This document shows, in pieces, positions 9,194 through 17,314 of a stretch of 64,000 bases of DNA (position 1 is its first letter; each line of letters opens with the position of its first letter). Source of the stretch: Natrialba swarupiae (GTDB lineage: Archaea; Halobacteriota; Halobacteria; Halobacteriales; Natrialbaceae); assembly GCF_008245225.1 (NCBI RefSeq), contig NZ_VTAW01000002.1:208292-272291 (forward strand). Reading direction: 5' to 3'. A program made the translations under genes and the position numbers. Under the pieces are notes generated by a model. It was not told the origin of the DNA and made no database searches. It was given only the letters and a program-made list of their open reading frames with translations.

Positions 9194-10260
9194 GTTGTGG
9201 CCACCTCGAAGTTCGTTGTTGACCACGGATCCGCGACCTCACCGTCAGACTCATCAGCTTCGGTTTGTGCCCTGAGTTCGTCGAGGTCAAATCCGTGTGC
9301 CTTAGCAAAATTCTCGCCGAGGATTTTTTGTTTGTCTTCCTGAGTTATTGTGAACGTTCCGGCAAAACCATCCATCTCCGGGAAATCGAACTCCCAGAAC
9401 CGCTCGAGAAGCAGTTGCGGATGGAAGTGAGGAGCACCCGTGCCCCAAATGAGTTTGTCTACCGCCTGTTTTCCACCTGCGTACAGAAGTTCCTGCATTG
9501 TGTCTACGAACGTTTTCGGCGTGGTTACGGCTTCGGACAGTGTCAACTCCAGATTGATGTAGACGTTGGGGTGGCGCATGATCTGCCAGCCAGTCTCCTC
9601 CGCGAAGGTCAGACCACCGTGAACTATCTCGAAGTTCAGATCTGGGAAACTGATCGCGGCTTCCTCAATATCATCGACCTTATACGGTTTCATCGGAACC
9701 GTACCGAAGGGGAACGCTTTGTGTACGGCTACGACATCCAGTCCAAGATCGGCAGCGTGTTCCCATAGTGGAAATGCAGTTTCTGGATCGTCCATTCTGA
9801 AACCGCGATGAGTGCCGTCTGCTTCCCAGTATGATGGGTATATCTTCACACCGTGTGCACCTAACTCTTCGACCTGTCTCGTCAACTCTTCTTTCGGATT
9901 ATCCATTCCAATCGGATCGATTCCGGCCAGGGCTGCCCCCTGGTTCGGGTTCCTCTCTACGAATTGCTTTGCTTTCTCGTATGAGGTTAACCCATCCTCG
10001 AAGACCATGATCGTTTGCGGGTGGAAAACACTGAAGTCGGTAGCACTCTCCTGAAATAGCGTGGACTCAGTGTCTGCGAGTTGCCAGTCGTCGAGGAACG
10101 TCTCTTCTGTTCGAACGTATTTGTCTGGCATCGACGATTCCAACCCGTATCCGTTTCTGGCGACCGGCTCGGCTTGTTCGGCAACCCGATAATTCGAGGG
10201 CGACAGGTTGTATGAATGTGATACGGCGTCGACCACGAGGGTATCGTCCAATGATACCAT
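9190..10260 (-). CDS. Amidohydrolase-2 family metal-dependent hydrolase
   Basis: A 356-residue TIM-barrel protein of the amidohydrolase-2 family. The N-terminal DAVSH (in VVDAVSHSYN) departs from the usual DxH metal motif. Further family marks are GVKIYPSYWE, DVVAVHKAFPFG, FEIVHGGLTFAEETGW, LIWGTGAPHFHP and the closing ILGENFAKAHGFD. The start is the ATG at 10260; the ORF is open nine codons further up. It overlaps the DUF59 gene by four bases and diverges from the alcohol dehydrogenase across a 136-base AT-rich promoter. Substrate unknown. It resembles the accessory amidohydrolase of propane monooxygenase loci, where it may assist enzyme assembly. Confidence 0.75.
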   Translation of the reverse strand: MVSLDDTLVVDAVSHSYNLSPSNYRVAEQAEPVARNGYGLESSMPDKYVRTEETFLDDWQLADTESTLFQESATDFSVFHPQTIMVFEDGLTSYEKAKQFVERNPNQGAALAGIDPIGMDNPKEELTRQVEELGAHGVKIYPSYWEADGTHRGFRMDDPETAFPLWEHAADLGLDVVAVHKAFPFGTVPMKPYKVDDIEEAAISFPDLNFEIVHGGLTFAEETGWQIMRHPNVYINLELTLSEAVTTPKTFVDTMQELLYAGGKQAVDKLIWGTGAPHFHPQLLLERFWEFDFPEMDGFAGTFTITQEDKQKILGENFAKAHGFDLDELRAQTEADESDGEVADPWSTTNFEVATT

Positions 10261-10261
10261 A

Positions 10262-10275
10262 CACCATACATGGTG
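10262..10275. promoter_or_regulatory. Palindrome CACCAT-AC-ATGGTG at the amidohydrolase start
   Basis: A perfect 6-base inverted repeat with a 2-base spacer immediately upstream of the amidohydrolase start codon, in the divergent promoter shared with the alcohol dehydrogenase. It could be an operator for a local regulator; no regulator gene is adjacent. Confidence 0.35.
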
Positions 10276-10396
10276 AATATCCTTCAAAATCCTTTCTCAA
10301 ATGGACATTGAATAAACAGATACATAAAGAACCATTTCTGCCTACATTGGCACTCTCACACAAGAAATAACTGTGATGAGTTAACTTACACCAATC

Positions 10397-11428
10397 ATGG
10401 ACGCTGCACGCCTGCATGAATACACAGACGAGATGTCGATGGCGTTTTCGTTTGAGGAGTTACCAAGGCCGGAACCGGAACGATCAGACGATATTGTCGT
10501 TCGCATCGAAGCAGCAGGGTGGTGTCACACCGACAACCATATCGTCCATGGAGATTTTGAAGGGGTTGCGGATATCAATTTGCCGCACACCCCAGGCCAC
10601 GAGAACGCTGGCACCGTAGAGTCGGTCGGTGACGAAGTGACAGCAGTGGACCCCGGTGATGAGGTAGTCCTTCATCCAGCACTCACGTGTGGAACCTGTC
10701 GCTCCTGTCGACTCGGTGAAGAAATGTACTGCGATGAACACGTGTTTTGCGGTATGGACACGGACGGTGGATTCGCAGAGTATATGCGAACAAGCGAACG
10801 GAGTGCAGTCCAGCTAACCAACGTAGATCCCGTCGAGGCGGCACCTCACGCAGACGCTGGACTTACGGCCTATCGAGCAGTCAAGCGCGCACGTGCCAAT
10901 CTCGTACCAGGTGATACGGTGCTTGCAATCGGAGTTGGTGGCCTCGGACACATCGGCATTCAATTGCTCGATGAACTGACAGCAGCTACAATCATCGCCG
11001 CAGACATCAAAGATGAGGCGCTCGCATTAGCAGATTCTGCCGACCATACTGTAAATCTCAGAGACGAGGAGATATCTGAGCTAGTCGATACAGTGACTGA
11101 TGAACACGGTATCGATGCGATACTCGATTTTGTTGGTTCCGACGAGACGCTTGATCTCGGCTTGTCGTTGCTGAAACAGGGCGGGGATCACTACGTCGTC
11201 GGCTATGGCGGTCACGTGACTGCACCGGCTCAGGCGATGGTGGGTCTCGAGATCAATTACTGTGGAACGCTGTGCGGATCATTCACTGAACTCCAAGAAT
11301 TGATGTCGTTGGTAGAGGATGGACAAATTGACGTTCGGACCGTCGAGTATCCGCTCGCGGAAATAAACGACGTCGCCGCAAAACTGGAAGACGGTGAAAT
11401 CCAAGGGCGAGCAGTCCTCAAGCCCTGA
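10397..11428 (+). CDS. Zinc-dependent NAD(P) alcohol dehydrogenase
   Basis: A 343-residue medium-chain dehydrogenase. Catalytic zinc residues are C43 (GWCHTD) and H68-E69 (PGHENAG). The structural zinc site has four cysteines (C98, C101, C104 and C112 in TCGTCRSCRLGEEMYC). The Rossmann motif is AIGVGGLGHIG. It would oxidise or reduce an alcohol in the cytoplasm; the substrate is not evident. It diverges from the amidohydrolase-DUF59 operon. Codon use is less GC-biased than in flanking genes, in keeping with acquisition. A role with secondary alcohols from alkane oxidation is only suggested by context. Confidence 0.88.
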   Translation: MDAARLHEYTDEMSMAFSFEELPRPEPERSDDIVVRIEAAGWCHTDNHIVHGDFEGVADINLPHTPGHENAGTVESVGDEVTAVDPGDEVVLHPALTCGTCRSCRLGEEMYCDEHVFCGMDTDGGFAEYMRTSERSAVQLTNVDPVEAAPHADAGLTAYRAVKRARANLVPGDTVLAIGVGGLGHIGIQLLDELTAATIIAADIKDEALALADSADHTVNLRDEEISELVDTVTDEHGIDAILDFVGSDETLDLGLSLLKQGGDHYVVGYGGHVTAPAQAMVGLEINYCGTLCGSFTELQELMSLVEDGQIDVRTVEYPLAEINDVAAKLEDGEIQGRAVLKP

Positions 11429-11456
11429 AACAAAAGCAGATTCTCGGTACTTCTTG

Positions 11457-11615
11457 TCAGGAGACGTCACCGTACGTCAACGTTTCGTTCTCGCAAACGA
11501 CGAACCTCGCCAACTCCCGCTTCGAGTGATTCTCGAGCAGATGGTTCTCGAGCGTCAGCGTCGGCTCGACGACTCGACGACAGAGGGGGCACTCGACGGG
11601 AGTTTTCGACGCCAT
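11457..11615 (-). CDS. Small C2H2 zinc-finger protein
   Basis: A 52-residue protein starting MASKTPVECPLCRRVVEPTL. It has one classical C2H2 spacing: CPLC, then 12 residues, His, 4 residues, His (LENHLLENH). Such one-finger proteins are common in haloarchaea and may bind nucleic acid or protein. The ATG at 11615 is preferred, because the upstream extension to 11774 is basic and unlike a haloarchaeal protein. Confidence 0.7.
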   Translation of the reverse strand: MASKTPVECPLCRRVVEPTLTLENHLLENHSKRELARFVVCENETLTYGDVS

Positions 11616-11872
11616 ACCGTCGAATCGGGCCGTGGACCCAAAAGTATGGAGCAAGCACTGTACGGACCGAAACGGTTCCGACTCGAGCTGTAAACTGATA
11701 CAAAGATTCAAGCGGTCGGACCGTCCAGATAGGAGTGTACGTTCAATGACCGCAAGGGACGGCATCACTCCCACAGATCGACGTGTCGTTCGGGAACACT
11801 GGTCTCGTTCGGCGACCTCACGACGACGTGTGCGTTCGACGGAGGCGGGGACACGGGTCGAACGGTGAGTCG

Positions 11873-12133
11873 ATGATCGGCGTACTCGAGAACCGACTGC
11901 CGCCAGAGGTTACGAGGACGACGCTGTATCACGTCGTGCGTCTCGTGTTGCGGCTGTACGTGGGAAGTTTGCTCGTCGCCGGGGTGTACAGTCTGCTCTG
12001 GGTCGCTGACGTCGCGGGACTGATCCCGGAAGCGCTGTTGTCGACGATCTGGATCGGAATCGCGGTCATGGGATCGCTCTTTCTCGTCCTCCTGATTCCA
12101 CTGTTCTACACGTCACGCTCGAGCCACCGGTAA
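11873..12133 (+). CDS. Small two-helix membrane protein
   Basis: An 86-residue protein, MIGVLENRLPPEVTRTTLYH, with two predicted membrane spans (about residues 24-46 and 55-78) and a short basic tail. No family motif recognised. The ATG at 11873 gives a haloarchaeal-looking protein; the upstream in-frame extension is arginine-rich and unlikely. The next gene begins 82 bases downstream on the same strand. Confidence 0.6.
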   Translation: MIGVLENRLPPEVTRTTLYHVVRLVLRLYVGSLLVAGVYSLLWVADVAGLIPEALLSTIWIGIAVMGSLFLVLLIPLFYTSRSSHR

Positions 12134-12215
12134 TCTGCTCAGGATTCGGCTCGAGTCGTCCGTACCTTCCTCGAAATTCGAGGCGTTTAACCCGTCGTCA
12201 TCCGGATCTAGTACT

Positions 12216-13091
12216 ATGACGGTGGTTCTGGCAGGTGTCGGCGCCGATAGCACCAATCTCGGGGCTCTCGGGCCGCTGTACGACGACGGCCGGTTCGAGT
12301 ACGTCCCGATTCCGGAGAAGACGGCCGAGACGACCGAATCCACGACCCTCGGGGATTGGTCCTTATCGGCAGACGGTCGCGTCGCGGCCGACCTGACGAC
12401 GCGAATCGAGCCACAGCCCGTCCGCGGAGGGGTCGACGCCGTCAGCGGTTCCGAACTCGAGTCCTGGCCGCTTCACCACGACCCGAACTTCGAGGCGCTC
12501 ACCTACGGCGAGCACAGGACCAGCGGCTACGTCTCTCGGCTCCAGTCGCTCGAGGACGGGGACGTCGTGGGGTTCTACGTCGGCCTGCGCCGTCCCGATG
12601 GCGACAGGGCACACCGGTACCTGATCGGATACGCAACGGTCGACCGGGTCGACGTCGTCACGCCCGACACCCCACGAGCCGAGCGAGAGGCAATCCTCGA
12701 GCGACACGCGGAGAACGCTCACGCGAAGCGCGCTCGAGACGGGACGCTCTACCTCGAGGAGAAGACGGTCGTCTTCGTCGACGGGCGCGAACCGGGTGGC
12801 CTCTTCGATCGTCATCCGATCCGCCTCAGCGAGTACGAGGTGAAACCGGGTAACGTTCGTGCACAGTACTATCTCCGCGAGTCGATCGAGGCGGGCTGGA
12901 ACGTACGGGCGGGCGGGTCGAACATGATGTACAAGCCGGCGTACCGCTGTGGGCTCTCGGCCGAAGAGTTTCGCTCTCTCGTCGGTCCGCTTCGTGGCCG
13001 GTCGGCGACAGACGCCGACGTGGAATCGGGTCTCGAGTCCGTGCCGGAACGGTCGGTTTCTTGTAACGATACGTCGAAGGACCGACAGTGA
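12216..13091 (+). CDS. Nmad3-like putative nucleotide-modification-associated protein
   Basis: A 291-residue protein whose opening (VLAGVGADSTNLGALGPLYD, then DGRFEYVPIPE) resembles the Nmad3 domain, proposed from comparative genomics to take part in DNA or nucleotide modification. Later segments LHHDPNFEALTYGEHRTSGY, GDVVGFYVGLRRPDGDRAHRY and GGSNMMYKPAYRCGLSAEEF look conserved. The activity is not established. Its stop overlaps the start of the acetyltransferase gene (ATGA at 13088-13091), implying co-translation. Confidence 0.7.
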   Translation: MTVVLAGVGADSTNLGALGPLYDDGRFEYVPIPEKTAETTESTTLGDWSLSADGRVAADLTTRIEPQPVRGGVDAVSGSELESWPLHHDPNFEALTYGEHRTSGYVSRLQSLEDGDVVGFYVGLRRPDGDRAHRYLIGYATVDRVDVVTPDTPRAEREAILERHAENAHAKRARDGTLYLEEKTVVFVDGREPGGLFDRHPIRLSEYEVKPGNVRAQYYLRESIEAGWNVRAGGSNMMYKPAYRCGLSAEEFRSLVGPLRGRSATDADVESGLESVPERSVSCNDTSKDRQ

Positions 13092-13603
13092 CCGAGGATA
13101 GGACCCGACACGACCGTATTAGCCGCCACGCCACGCCCGGGGTCGGAAACTCGCTCGCCACCTGGACCGCGGCGAAACACCCCATACGGATCGCGATCAA
13201 CTACGTCGTCGTCTGGCTCGTCCGCATCTCGCCGAGCCTCCGGCTCAAGCGCTGGCTCCTTCGCCGAATCGGTACGACGGTTGGTGAGGGCGTCTCCTGG
13301 GGACTCGAGGCAACGCCGGACGTCTTCTGGCCGGAACTCCTCACGGTCGAAGATCACGCTATCGTCGGTTACGACGCGACGTTGCTCTGTCACGAGTTCC
13401 TGCAAGACGAGTACCGAACCGGCCGAGTCGTCGTCGGCGAACGGGCGATGATCGGCGCCGGTGCCATCGTCTTGCCCGGCGTCGAAATCGGGGCAGACGC
13501 ACGGGTTGCGGCCAATTCGCTAGTGACGAAGGACGTCCCTCCGGGCGGGACCGTCGCCGGCGTCCCCGCCAGGCCAATGGGGTCAGACGACGATGACGAG
13601 TGA
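13088..13603 (+). CDS. Hexapeptide-repeat acyltransferase (left-handed beta-helix)
   Basis: A 171-residue protein with one N-terminal hydrophobic segment (about 32-46) followed by hexapeptide repeats, seen in VVVGERAMIGAGAIVLPGVE, IGADARVAANSLVTKDVPPG and GTVAGVPARPM. This is the xenobiotic/sugar O-acetyltransferase fold, which uses acetyl-CoA. The catalytic His would lie in LLCHEFLQDEY. It overlaps the Nmad3-like gene by four bases. The acceptor substrate is unknown. Confidence 0.8.
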   Translation: MTEDRTRHDRISRHATPGVGNSLATWTAAKHPIRIAINYVVVWLVRISPSLRLKRWLLRRIGTTVGEGVSWGLEATPDVFWPELLTVEDHAIVGYDATLLCHEFLQDEYRTGRVVVGERAMIGAGAIVLPGVEIGADARVAANSLVTKDVPPGGTVAGVPARPMGSDDDDE

Positions 13604-13669
13604 ATTGCGACGAGAGAGCTGACGATTTGGCGGCGACGTCGAACACCCGGCTCGACTCTACGGGTTGCG

Positions 13670-13739
13670 ATGACTGATTGCCGGTCGATCGCTTACCGAT
13701 CTGCGATCGACCGGGACAGACGCATCGCAGTCCGTATCA
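13670..13739 (-). repeat. TGATACGG-headed 3'-end repeat, copy at MATE stop
   Basis: Read leftward, the MATE gene ends in TGA that is also the first three bases of TGATACGG (13732-13739). The following bases CTGCGATGC and the arms CGGTCGATCGCAGATCGG and GCGATCGACCG form an imperfect inverted repeat. The same octamer begins at three other stop codons in this window. Confidence 0.5.
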
Positions 13740-15326
13740 GCCTGCTGGTTCTTCCGCGACCGGTTCAGCGTCGGACTCGTCGATATAGGTGCTCTTCCAC
13801 GTTCCTCGAGAGAACCAGGCGACGCCGACGATCGCGCCGAGGACGTTGCCGACGGCCATCCCGGTCCAGATGCCGGTCTCGCCCCAGCCGAGCCCGAAAA
13901 CGAGGACGAAGACGGTTCCGACGCGGCCGACCCACAGCGTGATCACGGAGATCGTCATCGCGATCTTGGTGTTGCCGGCGCCGCGGAAAGCGCCGAGCAT
14001 CACCTGCGAGACGCCGATGAACGCGAACTCGACCGAGCGAATTCGGACGTACTCGACGCCGTAGGCGATCGTCGCCGGCGCGTCGGGGACGTCCCCCAGG
14101 AACACGCCGACGATCGGCTCGGTGAACGTCACGGCGACGACCGCGACGAGGAACATGACGCCAGCGCCGGTCGACGCGGCGAGCCACGCCGAACGGGACG
14201 CTCGATCGGCCCGACCAGCGCCGAGATTTTGTCCGACCATCGTGTCGATCGCCCGACCTAGCCCCATCGCCGGCAGGAACACGAGCGAGATGAGCCGATT
14301 GCCGAGCCCGTAGGCGGCGACGACCGGCGGCGAGAACGTGACGACCATCGCAGTCAGGGCGATCATCGCCAGCGCGCTCGTGCTCTGTTCGATCATACTC
14401 GGCGTTCCGAGGCGAACGATGTCCTCGATGAACGCGAGGTCGGGTTTGAGGTGGGCGAGAGTGGTGGTTGGTCCGACAGTCGTCCCGAACAGTAACCACA
14501 ACCCGATGCCGGTTCCGACGCCACGCGCAACGATCGTCGCGACCGCCGCTCCCTCGATCCCCCAGCCCGTAAAGCCGGTCGCCGAGAACAGCGATCCCTC
14601 GAGCGTTCGGAGCCCGAGCCAGCCGAACAGCGGATTCTCCTGGAAGCCGAAGATCAAGAACGGATCGAGGACGACGTTGACGATCACGGAGACGACCATC
14701 ACCAGCATCGGCGTCCGCGTATCGCCGTAGCCACGCATCAGCGCGGAGAAGACAAAGAAACCGAACATGAGTGGAATTCCGAGGAAGAACACTTCCATGT
14801 AGTCCGCTGCGAGTGGGATGACTGCCGCGGACGTTTCGGGATCGCTCGGCAGAATCTCGAGGGCCGGCCGGGTGTAGAAGTAGCCACCGATCGCGATCAC
14901 GACGGACAGTAGCCCGACGAACGAAACCGTCTGCCCGGCGACCAGTCCGGCCGACCGGTTCCCTTCGGCGCCCATGTACTGGGCGACGAGGATCGCTCCG
15001 GCGGTCGTGAACCCGCCGGCGATCGCGATCAACAGGAAGACGAGCGGGAACGCGAGACTGATCGCGCCGACAGCGTCCGCGGAGAGTCGGCCGAGATAGA
15101 GCGTGTCGACGACGTTGTAGGTGACCTGCAACAGCTGAATAACGACGATCGGCCAGGCGAGGTGAAACAACGGGCGGATGAGACTCCCCTCGGTGATCGA
15201 CTCGGTCGGATCGTCGAACGCAGACTCCGACCCCCCGTCCAACCCCTCATCCGCCGTGTCGCGTTCGAACTCGCCACTCGAGTCGGAGTGATCGTCGGGG
15301 TCGGAGGTTGGATCGTCTGAACTCAT
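13737..15326 (-). CDS. MATE family multidrug/Na+ efflux transporter
   Basis: A 529-residue integral membrane protein. A 46-residue acidic N-terminus precedes twelve predicted helices. Family marks are IRPLFHLAWPIVVIQLLQVT, VVDTLYLGRLSADAVGAISL and the second-half repeat GTPSMIEQSTSALAMIALTA with FLPAMGLGRAIDTMVGQNLG. It would export cationic drugs or metabolites in exchange for Na+ or H+. The promoter region contains a TetR-type palindrome at 15450-15467, but no tetR gene is adjacent. Its stop codon lies within a TGATACGG repeat head. Confidence 0.93.
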   Translation of the reverse strand: MSSDDPTSDPDDHSDSSGEFERDTADEGLDGGSESAFDDPTESITEGSLIRPLFHLAWPIVVIQLLQVTYNVVDTLYLGRLSADAVGAISLAFPLVFLLIAIAGGFTTAGAILVAQYMGAEGNRSAGLVAGQTVSFVGLLSVVIAIGGYFYTRPALEILPSDPETSAAVIPLAADYMEVFFLGIPLMFGFFVFSALMRGYGDTRTPMLVMVVSVIVNVVLDPFLIFGFQENPLFGWLGLRTLEGSLFSATGFTGWGIEGAAVATIVARGVGTGIGLWLLFGTTVGPTTTLAHLKPDLAFIEDIVRLGTPSMIEQSTSALAMIALTAMVVTFSPPVVAAYGLGNRLISLVFLPAMGLGRAIDTMVGQNLGAGRADRASRSAWLAASTGAGVMFLVAVVAVTFTEPIVGVFLGDVPDAPATIAYGVEYVRIRSVEFAFIGVSQVMLGAFRGAGNTKIAMTISVITLWVGRVGTVFVLVFGLGWGETGIWTGMAVGNVLGAIVGVAWFSRGTWKSTYIDESDAEPVAEEPAG

Positions 15327-15449
15327 GCGTAAACGCCGTCGGCGAGTCCGTACCCGAAGGCCCGCGTCAGTTCGCGGCCATCCCGAGTGCGGACACCACA
15401 GGATGTGCCTCGACTGGTTGGAGAGGGGCCGGAGGCGGGAACCGCAGTC

Positions 15450-15467
15450 ACTGACCGAATAGTCAGT
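15450..15467. promoter_or_regulatory. TetR-type palindrome upstream of MATE gene
   Basis: ACTGAC-CGAATA-GTCAGT, a perfect 6-base inverted repeat with a 6-base spacer, contains TGACCGAATAGTCA, a form typical of TetR-family operators. It lies 124 bases upstream of the MATE start, between that gene and the 3' end of the ArsA gene. Confidence 0.45.
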
Positions 15468-15503
15468 TACGGCCGGGAAAATCCTTTCGAAACGATATTT
15501 CGA

Positions 15504-16676
15504 TTACCGGAGACAGGCGGCGACGACCTCGAGCATCCCCTCGCCGCGAACCTCGTCTGCGAACAGCGGGACGCGCTTGACGTCGGTCCCCCGGAACAGT
15601 TCCTGTGCCTCCGAGAGTGCTGATTGCTGGACGTCCCACCGACGCTGGCAGAACGCACAGTCCTCGAGGTTCGGCTGGAGGAACTCCCCCTCGACGTCGT
15701 CGGTGACGTCCGAGAGTGGCTCCATGACGCGGTTGACGACGATCGTCCCGACCGGAATGTCGAACTCGTCGAGACGCGTGCGAAGTCGCTTGGACTCGAG
15801 GACGCTCATCTCCTCGGGGATCATCACGATCCGGAAGTCCGTCCGCTTCGGATCACGGAGTGCGGCTCGAAGACGCTCGATCCGCTCGCGAAGCACCTCC
15901 AGATCCTCGAGGCCTTCCTCGTCAGGTATTTCCTCGCCGCCGAACATCCCCTTGACGTTCTCGAACATCCCGCCGATCCGCTGGCGAAACTGGAGGAGAC
16001 GGCCCGTCATGGTGTCCATGAGTTCGGGCAACTGAAGCAGTCGAAGCGTGTGGCCCGTCGGTGCCGTGTCGACGACGACCCGCTCGAATCGGGGGTCGTC
16101 GAGGTACTCGAGAAGCAGTTGCATCGCCGCCGCCTCGTCGGCACCGGGCATCGCGCCGCCAAGGAGAGCGTCCATCGGATTCCCTTCGCCGAGCATCTCG
16201 CCCAGGCCGCCGAGATCGCCGGGCATCTCGGGACCGCCGGCCCCTCCGGCCTCACTGCCTCCGCCTCCGGCTCCGCCGAACGCCGCCTTCCCGCCCTCGA
16301 TCGCCGCGTCCGGATCGATCTCGACCCCGTAGAGGGGCACGTCCTCCCGAATGCGACCGGGTTCCGTGGGAACGGGGGTCTCGAAGGTATCGGAGAGCGA
16401 GTGTGCCGGGTCCGTCGAGACGACGAGCGTCGAGGTACCGCCGCGGGCGCTGTCCAGCGCGGTCGCCGCGGCCATCGTCGTCTTCCCGACACCGCCTTTC
16501 CCGCCGTAGAGGACGTACTCCGGCCCCTCGAGTGGCTCGTCTGAGGGTTCGACCTCGATCGTTTCGCGGTCGTCGACGGAGCCAGCGTCGTCCGTCGGGG
16601 TGACCTCGATGGTGTGTGCACCGCCGTCGCCATCGTCTGCGTTCTCCTCGACCGGCTCGACGTCGATTCCGCTCAT
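15504..16676 (-). CDS. ArsA/Get3-family ATPase
   Basis: A 390-residue P-loop ATPase of the Get3 (tail-anchored protein targeting) / ArsA (arsenite pump) family. The deviant Walker A is GGKGGVGKTTM, followed by STDPAHSLSDTFETP (switch), VVVDTAPTGHTLRLLQLP and the C-terminal NLEDCAFCQRRWDVQQ, whose CxxC binds zinc at a dimer interface. This favours Get3-type function over arsenite pumping. An acidic N-terminal extension (about 50 residues) and a Gly-rich insert (GGAGGGGSEAGGAGG) distinguish it. The ATG at 16676 is used because upstream residues are not conserved-looking. Confidence 0.9.
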   Translation of the reverse strand: MSGIDVEPVEENADDGDGGAHTIEVTPTDDAGSVDDRETIEVEPSDEPLEGPEYVLYGGKGGVGKTTMAAATALDSARGGTSTLVVSTDPAHSLSDTFETPVPTEPGRIREDVPLYGVEIDPDAAIEGGKAAFGGAGGGGSEAGGAGGPEMPGDLGGLGEMLGEGNPMDALLGGAMPGADEAAAMQLLLEYLDDPRFERVVVDTAPTGHTLRLLQLPELMDTMTGRLLQFRQRIGGMFENVKGMFGGEEIPDEEGLEDLEVLRERIERLRAALRDPKRTDFRIVMIPEEMSVLESKRLRTRLDEFDIPVGTIVVNRVMEPLSDVTDDVEGEFLQPNLEDCAFCQRRWDVQQSALSEAQELFRGTDVKRVPLFADEVRGEGMLEVVAACLR

Positions 16677-16961
16677 GGTCGTGATACCTCGTCCCAACAC
16701 CTGTATTCGTCGGTCCGGATCGGTCAGGTGCGCAATGACGTGCAGTGGCTACGACACCTCGAGCGCCGCCCACGGTACCCGGCCGGATCTACCGCTACTC
16801 GAGACCGTTCGAATTACCGACACTTGGGATGGTGATTTAACACCATTATATATTTAGTCGGCATATTATCGTTTAAGCCACATCATTAAATACGAGATCG
16901 CCGTTCGTTCGGTCAAGAGATCCGATCCGAGATCGGGTCACCGACAACACGCCTCACTACC

Positions 16962-17240
16962 ATGTCACTACAAACCACGCAACGGACGGCGACGGAATCG
17001 ACACTCGAGGAGACCACACCGACCCGCCAGGGCAACACCGAATCGTTCCCGTACGAAACGCCCGCCACCGGTGTCGCGCTTCCGACGCCAACCACCCGCG
17101 GTGTCCTCCGGTCCGAAGACGAGAACCAACCGACGGGGACGACAGGAACGACCGACTGTCCCGTCTGTGGCGAATCGACAGTCAACGGTGCAGGCCTGTT
17201 CGCCTGTACCGACTGTTGCTGGACCGGATCGCTCCGGTAA
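16962..17240 (+). CDS. Small CPxCG zinc-finger protein
   Basis: A 92-residue protein with a Thr-rich, probably flexible N-terminal two thirds and a C-terminal zinc ribbon TDCPVCGESTVNGAG, then FACTDCCWTGSLR (CxxC, 15 residues, CxxC). Such small CPxCG proteins are abundant in haloarchaea and often regulatory. The upstream region (16835-16885) is strongly AT-rich, with TTATATATTTAG as a likely promoter. No partner gene is evident. Confidence 0.7.
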   Translation: MSLQTTQRTATESTLEETTPTRQGNTESFPYETPATGVALPTPTTRGVLRSEDENQPTGTTGTTDCPVCGESTVNGAGLFACTDCCWTGSLR

Positions 17241-17314
17241 CTCGAGGAGCACGCAGCTTTCGGAGTCGATGACACGATTCTTCCCGCTCACGCTCCGAAT
17301 CATACACACACAAC

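Noticed and set aside
11436..11450. ATTCTCGG near 11440 as an attachment-site copy of the tRNA-Pro 3' end
   Set aside because: Only eight bases match, which is too short to claim an att site. It is kept only as a hint in the island finding; no integrase gene is present in the block.
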